A stretch of DNA of 64,000 nt, taken from assembly GCF_030817415.1 (NCBI RefSeq), contig NZ_JAUSZI010000002.1:11321501-11385500 (forward strand). The letters run 5' to 3'. The translations under genes were made by a program, and so were the position numbers. Under the pieces are notes generated by a model. That model saw nothing but the letters and a program-made list of their open reading frames with translations. It was not told where the DNA came from and ran no database searches. Of this stretch, positions 1 through 8,764 are shown in pieces. Numbering within the stretch: the stretch's first letter is position 1; each line of letters begins with the position of its first letter. Origin of the DNA: Streptomyces umbrinus. GTDB taxonomy: Bacteria > Actinomycetota > Actinomycetes > Streptomycetales > Streptomycetaceae.

Positions 1-669
1 CTCCGCCCAGGTCGTCCAGGCCCGCCGGACCGCCGGATCGAGCCAGCTGAGCCTGCTGGTGGCCCACGCCTCGTAGACGGAGCGGCCCGCCTGGTGGAGC
101 AGGATGTCCTCGATCCAGTCGGTACCCGGCCAGCCCGAGGTGGCCTGCGAGGCGAGCCCCACGCACCATGTCGGATCGTCGCTGGACGTGCCCTCCTTGC
201 TCCACACCAGGCTCTTCAGGTCGACCTTCAGCGGCACCCAGTACGTGCGGCTCTTGCCGTCCACGAGGAGCGTCGGTGCCCACGGCGGGTACGCGCGCTC
301 GGCGGCCGCTGCGGCGAGGGGCTTCAGCTTGTCGCGGCGTGCGTACTCGGTGAGTTCGCCGATGCTGTTGAGGATCGCCACGTCCGGCGGGGCGTCCGCC
401 TCCAGCTGCGAGACGAGCGTCTCGCGCAGCGAGCGGGTGCCTTCGTACGTGTACGTCCTGCCGGTCCCGTCGTCGAGCCGGTTCAGAGCCGCCTCGAAGG
501 CCTTGCCCTCCTCGCCGGTCCACGGGCCCAGCACGACGAGCGGGTCGGGGGGGTCCGAGGTACAGCCGGGGACTAGGGCGAGCAGACAGCCCGCGAGGAG
601 GACGCGCAGGGCACGGCCGACGGCGCGGTTCACGACTCGGTTCACGACTCGGTTCACGGGTCGGCTCAC
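1..669 (-). CDS. Solute-binding lipoprotein coupled to PknG (GlnH-like), C-terminus outside window
   Basis: The N-terminal 223 codons are present and the rest lies off the left edge. Residues about 14-32 form a short hydrophobic signal ending in a lipobox-like LVPGC, so the mature protein should be lipid-anchored outside the membrane. The remainder (PLVVLGPWTGEEGKAFEAAL onward) resembles family 1 extracellular solute-binding proteins. I start it at the GTG that overlaps the TGA of the preceding gene (GTGA), which implies translational coupling. The first codons contain a 12-base repeat encoding VNR VVNR VVNR, so three in-frame GTG codons compete as the start. In Mycobacterium the equivalent operon (glnH-glnX-pknG) senses amino acids; the same role here is inferred from gene order, and the ligand is unknown. 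Confidence 0.72.
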   Translation of the reverse strand, partial: MSRPVNRVVNRVVNRAVGRALRVLLAGCLLALVPGCTSDPPDPLVVLGPWTGEEGKAFEAALNRLDDGTGRTYTYEGTRSLRETLVSQLEADAPPDVAILNSIGELTEYARRDKLKPLAAAAAERAYPPWAPTLLVDGKSRTYWVPLKVDLKSLVWSKEGTSSDDPTWCVGLASQATSGWPGTDWIEDILLHQAGRSVYEAWATSRLSWLDPAVRRAWTTWAE

Positions 670-1880
670 GACACGGCTCCCGGGCGGGCGACCACCAGGT
701 ACTCGCGCCGGTACGCGTGCAGGGCAGCGCCGGCGACGACCGCGCCGACCAGGCCCGCGGGGAACACGAAGGGCGCGACCCCGTCCAGGAATGCGAGCCG
801 CCCGTCGGACAGCCCGTCGTCGATCCGCGCCTCCAGCACCTCGATGGCCCGCGGGTCCGGACCGTCGAACGGGCGCTCCTCCGCGATCGTCTCAGTCTGG
901 GGCGAGGTCCGTTTCGCGAGCGCGTCCGCCACGGGGACGGCCTCCTTCTGCGCGTGCCGCGCGAGCAGCGCGTCGGTCGTCAGGAGTGGTACGGCGAGCA
1001 GTGGCAGAGCGGCGACCGCCAGCGGAACACTGAGCCGGATCCGGAAACGGCGCCGCAGGAACGACACCGTGCGCCAGAGCCCGGCAGCGAGCAGCAGCAG
1101 GGCGAGTCCGCAGACCACGGTGGCGACGAGCACGGGCCCGCTCCAGGCGGCCCGGTCCGCGAGCCGCTCGCGCAACTGGCGTTCGAGCCCGGCGACCCGG
1201 TCCACGATGGAGGTCGCGGCGGAGCCGACCGTGGGACTGCACGGCGGATAGCGGTCCTGACGGTCCGCGACGGCGACCGGCGTCGAACAGAGCATGCTGC
1301 GCGCGTACGTCAGCTCCGCGTCCCGCAGCACGGGGTCGGCCACGTGGTTCTGGGCCCGGCCGATCCAGCCCGTGTAGTCCACCACCAGCGCGGACACCAC
1401 GCGCAGTTCCTGTTCCTCGGCCACGGTCAGGGCTCCGCTGCGCGTGACCTGGTTCAGGCTCTGCGTGGCCCGCGCCACCCGCGTCCGGTACCGCTCGCTG
1501 AGCCCGCTCAGCTCGGCGGCCCGTCCTTCGGCGAGGTTCTCCTCGGCCTCGCCCTGCGCGATGAACAGGGATGCCCTGGCGTTCGCGAGACCGACCAGCG
1601 CGGGCGCCAGCCGGTCCCGCACATACGCGGAGTCGTCCCGCACACCCGAGTACGCCCATCCGAGCGTCCCGAACGCCACCACGGCGAGCAGCGGCAGCGC
1701 GACGAGCCGCTCCCGCAGATACGCGCGGTTGCGACGGCCGGCCGCCGACGGCCACACGTAGAGCCAGACCCGGCGGGCGAGTTCGGCCGCGACGAGGCGT
1801 GCCGCCCGCGCGGCACGCAGGACCCGTGGGGGCGGCGCGGCATCGTCCTCCGCGGGCTGCGGGCGCGCGGCTGCACTCAC
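666..1880 (-). CDS. Four-TM membrane sensor protein between PknG and the lipoprotein (GlnX-like)
   Basis: The protein has 404 residues if it starts at the GTG whose last two bases overlap the pknG stop (GTGA). An upstream ATG at 1994 would overlap pknG by 118 bases and is less likely. After a charged cytoplasmic N-terminus there is one TM segment (LPLLAVVAFGTLGWAY), an extracytoplasmic stretch of about 190 residues, then TM segments around PVLVATVVCGLALLLL, VPLAVAALPLLAVPLL and FPAGLVGAVVAGAAL. This layout and the position between a PknG kinase and a binding lipoprotein match GlnX, which in mycobacteria relays ligand binding by GlnH to PknG. The transfer of that role is inference; sequence similarity was not measured. 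The 3' end overlaps the lipoprotein start by four bases. Confidence 0.7.
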   Translation of the reverse strand: MSAAARPQPAEDDAAPPPRVLRAARAARLVAAELARRVWLYVWPSAAGRRNRAYLRERLVALPLLAVVAFGTLGWAYSGVRDDSAYVRDRLAPALVGLANARASLFIAQGEAEENLAEGRAAELSGLSERYRTRVARATQSLNQVTRSGALTVAEEQELRVVSALVVDYTGWIGRAQNHVADPVLRDAELTYARSMLCSTPVAVADRQDRYPPCSPTVGSAATSIVDRVAGLERQLRERLADRAAWSGPVLVATVVCGLALLLLAAGLWRTVSFLRRRFRIRLSVPLAVAALPLLAVPLLTTDALLARHAQKEAVPVADALAKRTSPQTETIAEERPFDGPDPRAIEVLEARIDDGLSDGRLAFLDGVAPFVFPAGLVGAVVAGAALHAYRREYLVVARPGAVS

Positions 1881-4207
1881 TCGCGGGCCGTCCGGACGTT
1901 CTTCCCCGACGCCGGCGCCGAAGGCGGTCCCGGTGGCGGTGTCGGCGTACGGGCGATCGTCCGGAGCCAGGTCGTGACTCTCTTTCCGAGCCATGGGCTG
2001 TCCCTGTGGTGTCGGAAGGCGAGCGGACGGACCTCGTAGGCGCGGTCCAGCAGTGTTTCGGCGACGGCCGCGTCCTCGGGCGAGGCGGAACGGGCGGCCT
2101 GGTGGGCGAGGGTGAGATAGAGGCGGGAGAGGGCCTTGCGCAGACCGGGCCCGTCGGACGGGAGGCCGAGCCGTTCGTCGGCGCCCGCGGCCAGCGCGGC
2201 CAGGCCCGCCGCGTCGACGGCACCCCGCGCGAGCGCGCCCTGCACGGCCTCCCACACCTCCGCCGTCATACGGACCCGGGCCTGCTCGTCCGTCAGCCCG
2301 TGCGCGTGGAAGAGCCGGGCCAGCCGCTCCAGCACCTCACGCAGCCGCTCGGTCACCTCGTCGGTGCGCTCGGCGGTCCGCACATGCTCGACGCCGACGC
2401 GAACGGCCGCCGTACGCGCGGCGGTTCGGTGCCGCGAGTGCTGCGGCACCACGTCCAGGGCACGCACCGCGTCGTCCCACGCCCGCTCACCGCCCAGCGC
2501 CAGGCGTGCCCGTACCGCGCCGAACGCCGCACTGCCCAGCGACGGATTGCGCAGTCGTACGGCCTCGTAGAACGTCAGCGCCTCCTGCCACCGGCCGAGC
2601 TGCTCGGCGCAGTAGCCGAGGGCGAGTTTCGGCGCGTACTCGCCCGGGATCGCCGCGAACACCTCGTCGAAGTGCCGCCGCGCCGCGTCCACTTGGTCCC
2701 GGCCGAGCGCGAGCAGCCCACGGTGCCAGCCGAGCCGCCAGTCGTGAGGAGCGCGCTCGGCCCCGATCAGCGTCTCCGCGGACCGCAGTTCGCTCTCGGC
2801 GGCCGCCGTCCCGCCCCCGGCACCGCGCAACCGCAGCCGGCAGCGCAGCAGATGCACCTCCGGCGAGTCGCGCCAGTCCCCGGTGTGCTGCAGCAGCGCC
2901 TCCGGCGCGGCGTCGGCCAGCCTGCTCAACTGCGCGTGGTGGTAGTCGTGCCGGTCGGGCCGCGGTACGGGCAGCCGCTGCGCGGCCTCGGAGGGCGACG
3001 GCGGCGCGTACGGGGCGGAAGCGTTCGGCGTGGCCCACCGGGCCAGTGGCGGCGCGGACCCGAGCGCCGCGTCCAGCGCGTACGACGACTGGAGGAAGAG
3101 CGGCGACGGCTCGAAGGTCTCCAGGCCGGTCCGCAGCGACCGTAACTCACGGAAGACTCCGCGCAGTTGCTCCTCCATCTCCCGTGCGGTGGCGAACCGC
3201 TCGGCCCGCTCGCTCCGGGTCGCGCGGTGCAGCACCCGTGCGAGCGACACCAGACCGAGCCCCACGGGAGGGGGTGCCGTCATCGGATACGTCTGCGCGG
3301 TCTCGGGCTCGCCGCCCGGTGCGCCGAGACCGCCGATCACGTCCAGGTGGCCGAGGTCCGCCAGATCGTCGGGCGATCCGCCCAGTCCGCTCAGCCGCCG
3401 CAGCGTCTCGCCCAGGCTGAACAGGTCGTCCTGGCCGGCGGATTCACCGCTGCGGCCGACGGTCGGGGCGCGGTACCCCTCCGTGGTGTGGCCGGGCAGA
3501 CCGGCCATACGGACGCTTCCCACATCGATGATCTTCGTGGTGGTGCCGTCGTGCATGACGTTGTCCGGTTTGAGGTCGCCGTAGACCTTGCCGGGCCAGT
3601 CGCCGTGCAGATACCCGAGCGCGGCCAGGAGCCGTATCCCGTAGGCGAGTACGAACTCGTGGAAGCGGCCCCCGCCGAATTCCCCCGGATTCACCTGCGC
3701 CCGCGCCCGCACCTCCTCCAGGGTGAGCCCGTCCACGTACTGGAGGACGAGGAAGTCACCGATCTCGGGATGGTGCCCGTAGTTGAAGACGCGGATGATG
3801 TCGTCGTGGCTGAGGTCGACCAGCGCCCGCCGTTCCTGGGCCAGGGCCTCCGCCGCGGCAGCCGCCTGCTCGCCCCGCAGCACCTTGATGGCCACCTCGC
3901 GATTGTCGACCTTGGTGTCGAGCGCGAGGTACACCTCGCCCATACCGCCGTAGCCGAGGGGGCGGATCATCCGGTACTGCCCCGCGAGCATGTGCGGCGG
4001 CGGCAGTGGCAGTCCCTCCGGGTCGCTCCCGCGGGAAGCGGCACGCTCCAGCAGCGTGATCGAGGGCAGCAGGACGGGGTCGGGACTCTCCTCGGGCAAC
4101 TCGACGCGCGCGGCCCGCAGAATCACCGGTTGCTGTGGCGCGATGAAGAACGGCTCGCTGGATTCCGGCAGTTCACCGGTCGCACCTCTGCCCGCAGCCC
4201 CGTCCAT
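1877..4207 (-). CDS. pknG: Serine/threonine protein kinase PknG with C-terminal TPR region
   Basis: The 776-residue protein has a glycine loop at residues 84-95 (LGYGGMGEVYLA), the ATP lysine K108, the catalytic loop YGDLKPDN with D211, and DVG (D228) in place of DFG, as in PknG kinases. The C-terminal half (about 420-740) is alpha-helical and repeat-like, fitting the TPR domain. M. tuberculosis PknG controls glutamate and 2-oxoglutarate metabolism by phosphorylating the FHA protein GarA/OdhI. Unlike that protein, the first 75 residues here have no cysteines, so the N-terminal rubredoxin that gives redox control is absent. A GAGGA precedes the ATG. It is first in an operon with the membrane protein and lipoprotein, joined by GTGA overlaps. 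Confidence 0.88.
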   Translation of the reverse strand: MDGAAGRGATGELPESSEPFFIAPQQPVILRAARVELPEESPDPVLLPSITLLERAASRGSDPEGLPLPPPHMLAGQYRMIRPLGYGGMGEVYLALDTKVDNREVAIKVLRGEQAAAAAEALAQERRALVDLSHDDIIRVFNYGHHPEIGDFLVLQYVDGLTLEEVRARAQVNPGEFGGGRFHEFVLAYGIRLLAALGYLHGDWPGKVYGDLKPDNVMHDGTTTKIIDVGSVRMAGLPGHTTEGYRAPTVGRSGESAGQDDLFSLGETLRRLSGLGGSPDDLADLGHLDVIGGLGAPGGEPETAQTYPMTAPPPVGLGLVSLARVLHRATRSERAERFATAREMEEQLRGVFRELRSLRTGLETFEPSPLFLQSSYALDAALGSAPPLARWATPNASAPYAPPSPSEAAQRLPVPRPDRHDYHHAQLSRLADAAPEALLQHTGDWRDSPEVHLLRCRLRLRGAGGGTAAAESELRSAETLIGAERAPHDWRLGWHRGLLALGRDQVDAARRHFDEVFAAIPGEYAPKLALGYCAEQLGRWQEALTFYEAVRLRNPSLGSAAFGAVRARLALGGERAWDDAVRALDVVPQHSRHRTAARTAAVRVGVEHVRTAERTDEVTERLREVLERLARLFHAHGLTDEQARVRMTAEVWEAVQGALARGAVDAAGLAALAAGADERLGLPSDGPGLRKALSRLYLTLAHQAARSASPEDAAVAETLLDRAYEVRPLAFRHHRDSPWLGKRVTTWLRTIARTPTPPPGPPSAPASGKNVRTARE

Positions 4208-4274
4208 GCGTCCTCAGAATAGACGCGGGGGCCCTGAATGGCCCCGGGCCGAGGCGAAGATGATGTGCGGAAGT

Positions 4275-4305
4275 GACCCGAGGAGGCGTCCCGCCTTCTC
4301 GGGTC
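4275..4305. terminator. Strong hairpin, probable terminator
   Basis: The arms GACCCGAG and CTCGGGTC enclose a further GGCG/CGCC pairing, giving a long GC stem with a tiny loop and no T-tract. It lies downstream of the minus-strand cupin gene once the IS30 element is removed, so it may be that gene's terminator. Confidence 0.5.
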
Positions 4306-4361
4306 GCAAATACCGCGTGCGGTCTCGGGCCGTGTGCCCCGTATGAGTGGCGAATTCGAGG

Positions 4362-5640
4362 GGTCGTTGCAACACGTGGTCGGTTGTTCAGGCCGCGAGT
4401 AGTTTAGACAGGCGCTCGGCTGGGGTTTCCCAGCCGAGCGTTTTGCGTGGGCGGCTGTTGAGTTCGGCGGCGGCTGCGTCCAGGTGCTTGCGGGTGTGGA
4501 CGGACAGGTCGGTGCCCTTGGGGAAGTACTGCCGCAGCAGGCCGTTGGTGTTCTCGTTCGAGCCGCGCTGCCAGGGACTGGCCGGGTTGCAGAAGTAGAC
4601 CGGGATGTCGGTGGCGATGGTGAATGCCTGGTGGGCGGCCATCTCCGAGCCCTGGTCCCAGGTGAGGGAACGCCGCAGGTGGGGCGGCAGGGTTTGGACG
4701 GTTTCCACGAGAGCGTCGCGGGTGCTGGCCGCGCTGTGGTCGATGGGCAGGTGGACCAGCATCACGTAACGGGTGGTGCGTTCGACGAGTGTGCCGATCG
4801 CCGATTTGTGGTCCTTGCCGATGATGAGGTCGCCTTCCCAGTGTCCTGGGACGGCCCGGTCGTCGGCTTCTGCCGGGCGGTCGCTGACCATGACCATGTT
4901 CGGGATCGATCGGGGCTGGCGCTTGTATGCCTGCCGGTGAGGACGTCGGCGGGCGCGTCCGCTGCGCAGGGCGCGGGCCAGTTCCCGGCGCAGTTCGCCC
5001 CGTCCCTGGACGTAGAGGGCCTGGTAGATCGTCTCGTGGGTCACGTGCATCTCCGGCCGGCTGGGGAACCGTATGCGCAGAGCGTGGCAGATCTGTTCCG
5101 GGCTCCACCGCAGGGTCAGGTGGTCCTGGACGAAGTCCCGCAGTTCGGCGCTCTGGCCGATCTTCCCCGGCTTGGGGCGGGGCCGGCGGGCGTCGGCGCG
5201 GGCCTGGGCGGCGTGGGGCCGGTACTGGCCGTTGGTGGGATGCCGGTTGCGGCGGATCTCCCTGCTGATGGTCGAGGGGCTGCGGCCCAGCTCGGCGGCG
5301 ATCGCGCGGATGGTGGTTCTCTCGCGGAGCCGGTCGGCTATGTGGATGCGGTCAGCCTCGCGCAGGTAGCGGGAAGGGCCAGAAGGAGGCGGCGCCTCCT
5401 GGTAGATCGGAGGCGCCGCCTTCTTCCGGCCGACGTTCGCGTGTGAACCGTTACGCCATCTTTTGCCGGTCCGCAGGTTGATGCCGACGATTCGGCAGGC
5501 TTCCTGACTGCTCACGCCTTGCTGCATGAGCTGGAAGTATGCGGCCCGTTCCCGGTCCAGCTTCTTCGGCCCCTGCCGCTGGCGTTCCTTGCGTACTTCG
5601 AAGTCCATCGCATCCCCTGACTGGGGGTGTTGCGACGACC
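4362..5640 (-). mobile_element. IS30-family insertion sequence, about 1.28 kb
   Basis: The ends carry inverted repeats GGTCGTTGCAACAC (4362-4375) and GGTCGTCGCAACAC (read inward from 5640), 13 of 14 identical, enclosing one full-length transposase. I see no matching short target duplication in the flanks (AGG on the left, ACT on the right). It sits between pknG and the cupin gene and does not visibly break a coding region. Confidence 0.82.
4388..5608 (-). CDS. IS30-family transposase
   Basis: The 406-residue protein is full length for IS30. An N-terminal helix-turn-helix region (about 20-55) is followed by a second one, IRAIAAELGRSPSTISREI, which is the IS30 signature. The C-terminal DDE integrase core has the first Asp in GHWEGDLIIG, the second in LTWDQGSEM and the Glu in RGSNENTNGLLRQYFPKG. 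No frameshift is seen, so the element may still be active. It is the only gene between the two inverted repeats. Confidence 0.93.
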   Translation of the reverse strand: MDFEVRKERQRQGPKKLDRERAAYFQLMQQGVSSQEACRIVGINLRTGKRWRNGSHANVGRKKAAPPIYQEAPPPSGPSRYLREADRIHIADRLRERTTIRAIAAELGRSPSTISREIRRNRHPTNGQYRPHAAQARADARRPRPKPGKIGQSAELRDFVQDHLTLRWSPEQICHALRIRFPSRPEMHVTHETIYQALYVQGRGELRRELARALRSGRARRRPHRQAYKRQPRSIPNMVMVSDRPAEADDRAVPGHWEGDLIIGKDHKSAIGTLVERTTRYVMLVHLPIDHSAASTRDALVETVQTLPPHLRRSLTWDQGSEMAAHQAFTIATDIPVYFCNPASPWQRGSNENTNGLLRQYFPKGTDLSVHTRKHLDAAAAELNSRPRKTLGWETPAERLSKLLAA

Positions 5641-5684
5641 ACTAGAACTCAAGAGTCCACCGGGGCACACGCCGACCCGTTGGG

Positions 5685-6050
5685 TCAGCCCTCCTTGGCC
5701 TTCGCGTACTCCGTTGCCATGCCTCCGGCGAAGTCGTACACCACGGCGGCTTCGTCCCCCACGACCCAGGCGTCGTGACCGGGAGGGCAAACGAAGACGT
5801 CGCCGGGGCCGACCTCGCTCTCGGCGCCGTCGTCCATACGGATCCGCATCCGGCCCTCGACGACGTAACCGTTGTGATGGACCTGGCAGCTCTCGGTGCC
5901 CGCGATCGGAGCCACGGACTCGGACCATCGCCAGCCCGGTTCGAACGTCGCCACGGCGAAGTCGAGCCCGGTGAGGTGGACCGCTTCGAGGTGGCCACGA
6001 GGGAAATCGCGCCGCTCGTCCGGCTTTTCGACCGCCTTGACCTCGATCAT
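5685..6050 (-). CDS. Small single-domain cupin protein
   Basis: The 121-residue protein contains a cupin barrel pattern: QVHHNGYVVEGRMRIRMDDG (motif 1, with two histidines) and GPGDVFVCPPGHDAWVVGDE (motif 2, PPGHD). Such cupins bind a metal or small ligand, and the substrate cannot be told from sequence. The start is the ATG preceded by AGGAG at good spacing (AGGAGCCGTC), rather than an upstream ATG at 6101. IS30 lies just downstream, separating the gene from the hairpin near 4.29 kb. Confidence 0.78.
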   Translation of the reverse strand: MIEVKAVEKPDERRDFPRGHLEAVHLTGLDFAVATFEPGWRWSESVAPIAGTESCQVHHNGYVVEGRMRIRMDDGAESEVGPGDVFVCPPGHDAWVVGDEAAVVYDFAGGMATEYAKAKEG

Positions 6051-6183
6051 GACGGCTCCTTCCCATCTGGCCTTGCCCAGCATTGGCGGGCGGTCGGTCA
6101 CCGTCTCGCGACGACCCGGCCGAACCCCTCGTCTCCATCGTCTGCCCGTCCGCCCGGCTCCGCCATTCGGGGGACGGAAGCCC

Positions 6184-7680
6184 CTACAGGGAGATGGTCA
6201 CCTCGTCCTCGACCGGCGGGTCGATTTCCTGCTGCCGGTTGCCCGTCGCCGAGAAGCAGCGCAACCGGACCGAGTCGGGAGTGACGTCCAGGCGCAGGAA
6301 GCACTTGAAGAACGGCGGGCTGTACGTGGCCGAGCCCGGGGACAGCAGTTGCGTGTACGCCTTGCGCACGGGGAGGCGGAAGCGGGAGGTGCGGTCCGGG
6401 CGGCCGCCGGCGCCCAGCAGGCTCGCGACCAGGCGGGTACGCAGGGTGACGCGAGCGGGCGAGGCCTGAGCGCGGGTCGGGCGGACACCGAGCCGTTTCG
6501 CGATGACGGCGGTGGCCTCGGCCTCGGTGAGGGTGAAGAAGCGCCGCATGCGCAGCCGGCGTCCGTAGAGCCTGCTGTAGAAGGCGAGCGAGTCGCCGCG
6601 CAGCGGGTAGCAGCGGAAGTCGTCCTCGGCGACACCGGCGACGGAGACGCGCGGCACTGTGTGGGTGGCGTGCATGAAGGCTCCGCCGCCACCGGCGACC
6701 ACGTACTGGATGGTGCGGCCGTCCACCGTCACCGGATAGCGCTGGTAGTTGTGGATGTCACCGCCTATCGCGGCCACGTAGTGGTGGTCCGGGTCGCGCA
6801 CGATGTCGGCGACGGTTCCGCCGCCGTCGATCGGGCAGGGGTGGTGCTCGGCGTCCACGTACAAGGGGGAGCCGGTGATGAGGATCTTCGGGATGTCTCC
6901 CTTGGACACCTCCCGGAGCCAGCGGCCCTGCTCTGCGTCGACGGTCCCCAGCAGGCCGGTGTCGATGCCTATGATGCGCACCGGCCCGGCGTCGACGGCC
7001 CAGTACGGGCCGGGCTGGACGGCCTGTTGGGCGGGGGACGAGCGCAACTGCCGTGCCTCGGCGAGGCGTTGCTCGTCGGCGGCGCGCGGCTTGTGCCACA
7101 GCAGCGCCCGCAGCCAGGCGGGCGTCAGCGGGCGGTGCGAGGCTTCCGGTGTGAGAGGCGGGGCCTCGCAGAAGACCCGCATGAAGCCCTGCAGGTCCTC
7201 GTACCAGTCGTGGTTGCCGGGTATCGCGTAGATGGGCGCCTGGTAGTCCTTGTACGGACGATGGAACTTCGTGCCGTAGTCGTCGGCGGTGCCGACCGGA
7301 TAGACCACATCACTGGCGAGAACCGCGAACCGCGTGTCCTGACTGACCTTCAGAAAGCCTGGCACGACGGCATATTGCGGGTCGTCGCCCTCTCCCGTGT
7401 CCCCGATGACCATGAAGGAGAAGCGGTCCGGATCGTCGCGCCGGACCACCTTGTCGGCGGGTGCCCCGGCGACTGTCCGCTGCTCCACCCAGCGGCTGCG
7501 GGTTCGGCCGGTGGGGTCGCCGAACCAGGAGGCCAGTACGCCGTTGCGGGCGGGCCAGAGCGTCTTCGGGTTGAGCCAGGAGAGCTTTTCGACCCGGTGC
7601 GGCATCAGGTGCTTGTAGTCGCCGCGTTCCGCGGTGCCCCAGCCGGCGCCCTCGGCGGTGTCGCGTGAAGAGTGTGACAT
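6184..7680 (-). CDS. Metallophosphoesterase (calcineurin-like)
   Basis: The 498-residue protein shows the metal-ligand motifs of the family in order: GDTGEGD, SDVVYPVGTADDY (Asp), GNHDWYED, and GGDIHNYQRY (His-x-His-like). Downstream sequence (about 380-498) is extra and contains no recognised motif. There is no signal peptide or TM segment, so it is probably cytoplasmic. I start it at MSHSS; the ORF could extend 22 codons upstream, but that part lacks a ribosome site. It diverges from the LLM oxidoreductase gene with an 80-bp gap. The substrate is unknown; long stand-alone Streptomyces relatives are mostly uncharacterised. Confidence 0.82.
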   Translation of the reverse strand: MSHSSRDTAEGAGWGTAERGDYKHLMPHRVEKLSWLNPKTLWPARNGVLASWFGDPTGRTRSRWVEQRTVAGAPADKVVRRDDPDRFSFMVIGDTGEGDDPQYAVVPGFLKVSQDTRFAVLASDVVYPVGTADDYGTKFHRPYKDYQAPIYAIPGNHDWYEDLQGFMRVFCEAPPLTPEASHRPLTPAWLRALLWHKPRAADEQRLAEARQLRSSPAQQAVQPGPYWAVDAGPVRIIGIDTGLLGTVDAEQGRWLREVSKGDIPKILITGSPLYVDAEHHPCPIDGGGTVADIVRDPDHHYVAAIGGDIHNYQRYPVTVDGRTIQYVVAGGGGAFMHATHTVPRVSVAGVAEDDFRCYPLRGDSLAFYSRLYGRRLRMRRFFTLTEAEATAVIAKRLGVRPTRAQASPARVTLRTRLVASLLGAGGRPDRTSRFRLPVRKAYTQLLSPGSATYSPPFFKCFLRLDVTPDSVRLRCFSATGNRQQEIDPPVEDEVTISL

Positions 7681-7760
7681 CGGTGCACGGTAACAACGCC
7701 CTCGTCCGATGATCCAAGTGGGGCCGTCGAGGAGGGCGGGCACCAACTACCGTGATGTGT

Positions 7761-8726
7761 ATGGACATCAGCGTGGTTGCCGCGGCACGAGAGGACGACA
7801 GCCCGGTCGACGAGCCGTTGCGGGTGGCCGCGGTGGCCGACCGGCTCGGATACCGCGAGGTGTGGGCCGGTGAGGGGCCCACCTGGGACGCGTTCGTACT
7901 CGCCACGGCGATCGGGCTCGCCACCGAGCGCGTCACGCTGACCGCCGGACCCGTCCCCGTCTCCGTACGAGACCCGCTGACCATCGCCAGAGGCGCGGCG
8001 TCCGCCGCCGCGGTGATCGGCCGCCCGGTCGGGGTGGCACTGGGGACGTCCAGCAAGCGGGTGGTCGAAGGCGTCCACGGCCGGCCCCGCACCCGACCCG
8101 CCGCCGCACTGGCAGAGTCCGCCGAGGCGGTACGCGGTCTCATGCACGGCGAATCAGGCGAGGCGATCGTGCCCGGAAGCACCTTCCGCCGCCGTCAGCG
8201 GCCGCCCGGAGGCCCGCTCACCGTGGCGGCGTTCGGAGACCGCGCGATCGCCGTGGCCGCCGCGCACGCCGACCGCATGCTCCTCGACGTTGTCTCCCCA
8301 GAACAAGTCCGCGCCCTGCGTGCCAAGTTGACCGCCGCCGCCGAGCTCGCGGGCCGGACGCCGCCGCGGCTGGCCGCCTGGCTTCCCGCGGCCGTCGACC
8401 CCGAGCCCGAGTCCGTCCGGCAGATCATGCGGAGCATCGTCGGCTACCTGACCGTCCCGGGATACAGCGACGTGTTCACCGCGGCCGGCTTCGGCGAGGC
8501 GGTCGACCTCGCCCGCTCCGACGCCACTCCGGGCACTCTCCTCACAGCACTCCCACCCGAGGCCGCCCACACACTCGCCCTGCTGGGAGACGCCCGGACC
8601 GTCCGCGCCCGCATTGACGCGTACGCCGAGGCGGGCCTCGACGAGATCGCCGTGGTCCCCGCCACGGCGGGCGACCCGGCGGGGGAGCGGACACTCACGG
8701 CGTTGGCGGACCTGGTGTCCGGGTGA
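7761..8726 (+). CDS. LLM-class (F420-dependent type) flavin oxidoreductase
   Basis: The protein has about 321 residues. It begins MDISVVAAARED and continues AAVADRLGYREVWAGEG and LATAIGLATERVTLTAG, the beta-strand pattern of the luciferase-like TIM barrel. The middle has RPVGVALGTSS and the C-terminus LLGDARTVRARIDAYAEAGLDEIAV, typical of F420-dependent reductases. The cofactor and substrate are inference. ATG codons at 7755 and 7761 and a GTG at 7752 are all possible; no ribosome site is visible, so it may be translated from a near-leaderless message. It is followed almost without a gap by two more plus-strand genes. Confidence 0.8.
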   Translation: MDISVVAAAREDDSPVDEPLRVAAVADRLGYREVWAGEGPTWDAFVLATAIGLATERVTLTAGPVPVSVRDPLTIARGAASAAAVIGRPVGVALGTSSKRVVEGVHGRPRTRPAAALAESAEAVRGLMHGESGEAIVPGSTFRRRQRPPGGPLTVAAFGDRAIAVAAAHADRMLLDVVSPEQVRALRAKLTAAAELAGRTPPRLAAWLPAAVDPEPESVRQIMRSIVGYLTVPGYSDVFTAAGFGEAVDLARSDATPGTLLTALPPEAAHTLALLGDARTVRARIDAYAEAGLDEIAVVPATAGDPAGERTLTALADLVSG

Positions 8727-8764
8727 TGCAGACGGACGAGGCCCGCCCCCTGCATCATGGCCGG

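Noticed and set aside
666..2255. 529-residue start for the GlnX-like protein
   Set aside because: It would overlap pknG by almost 400 bases; the GTGA junction at 1880 is the better supported start.
4356..5645. A target-site duplication for the IS30 element
   Set aside because: Flanking bases (AGG left, ACT right) do not match, so none is claimed.
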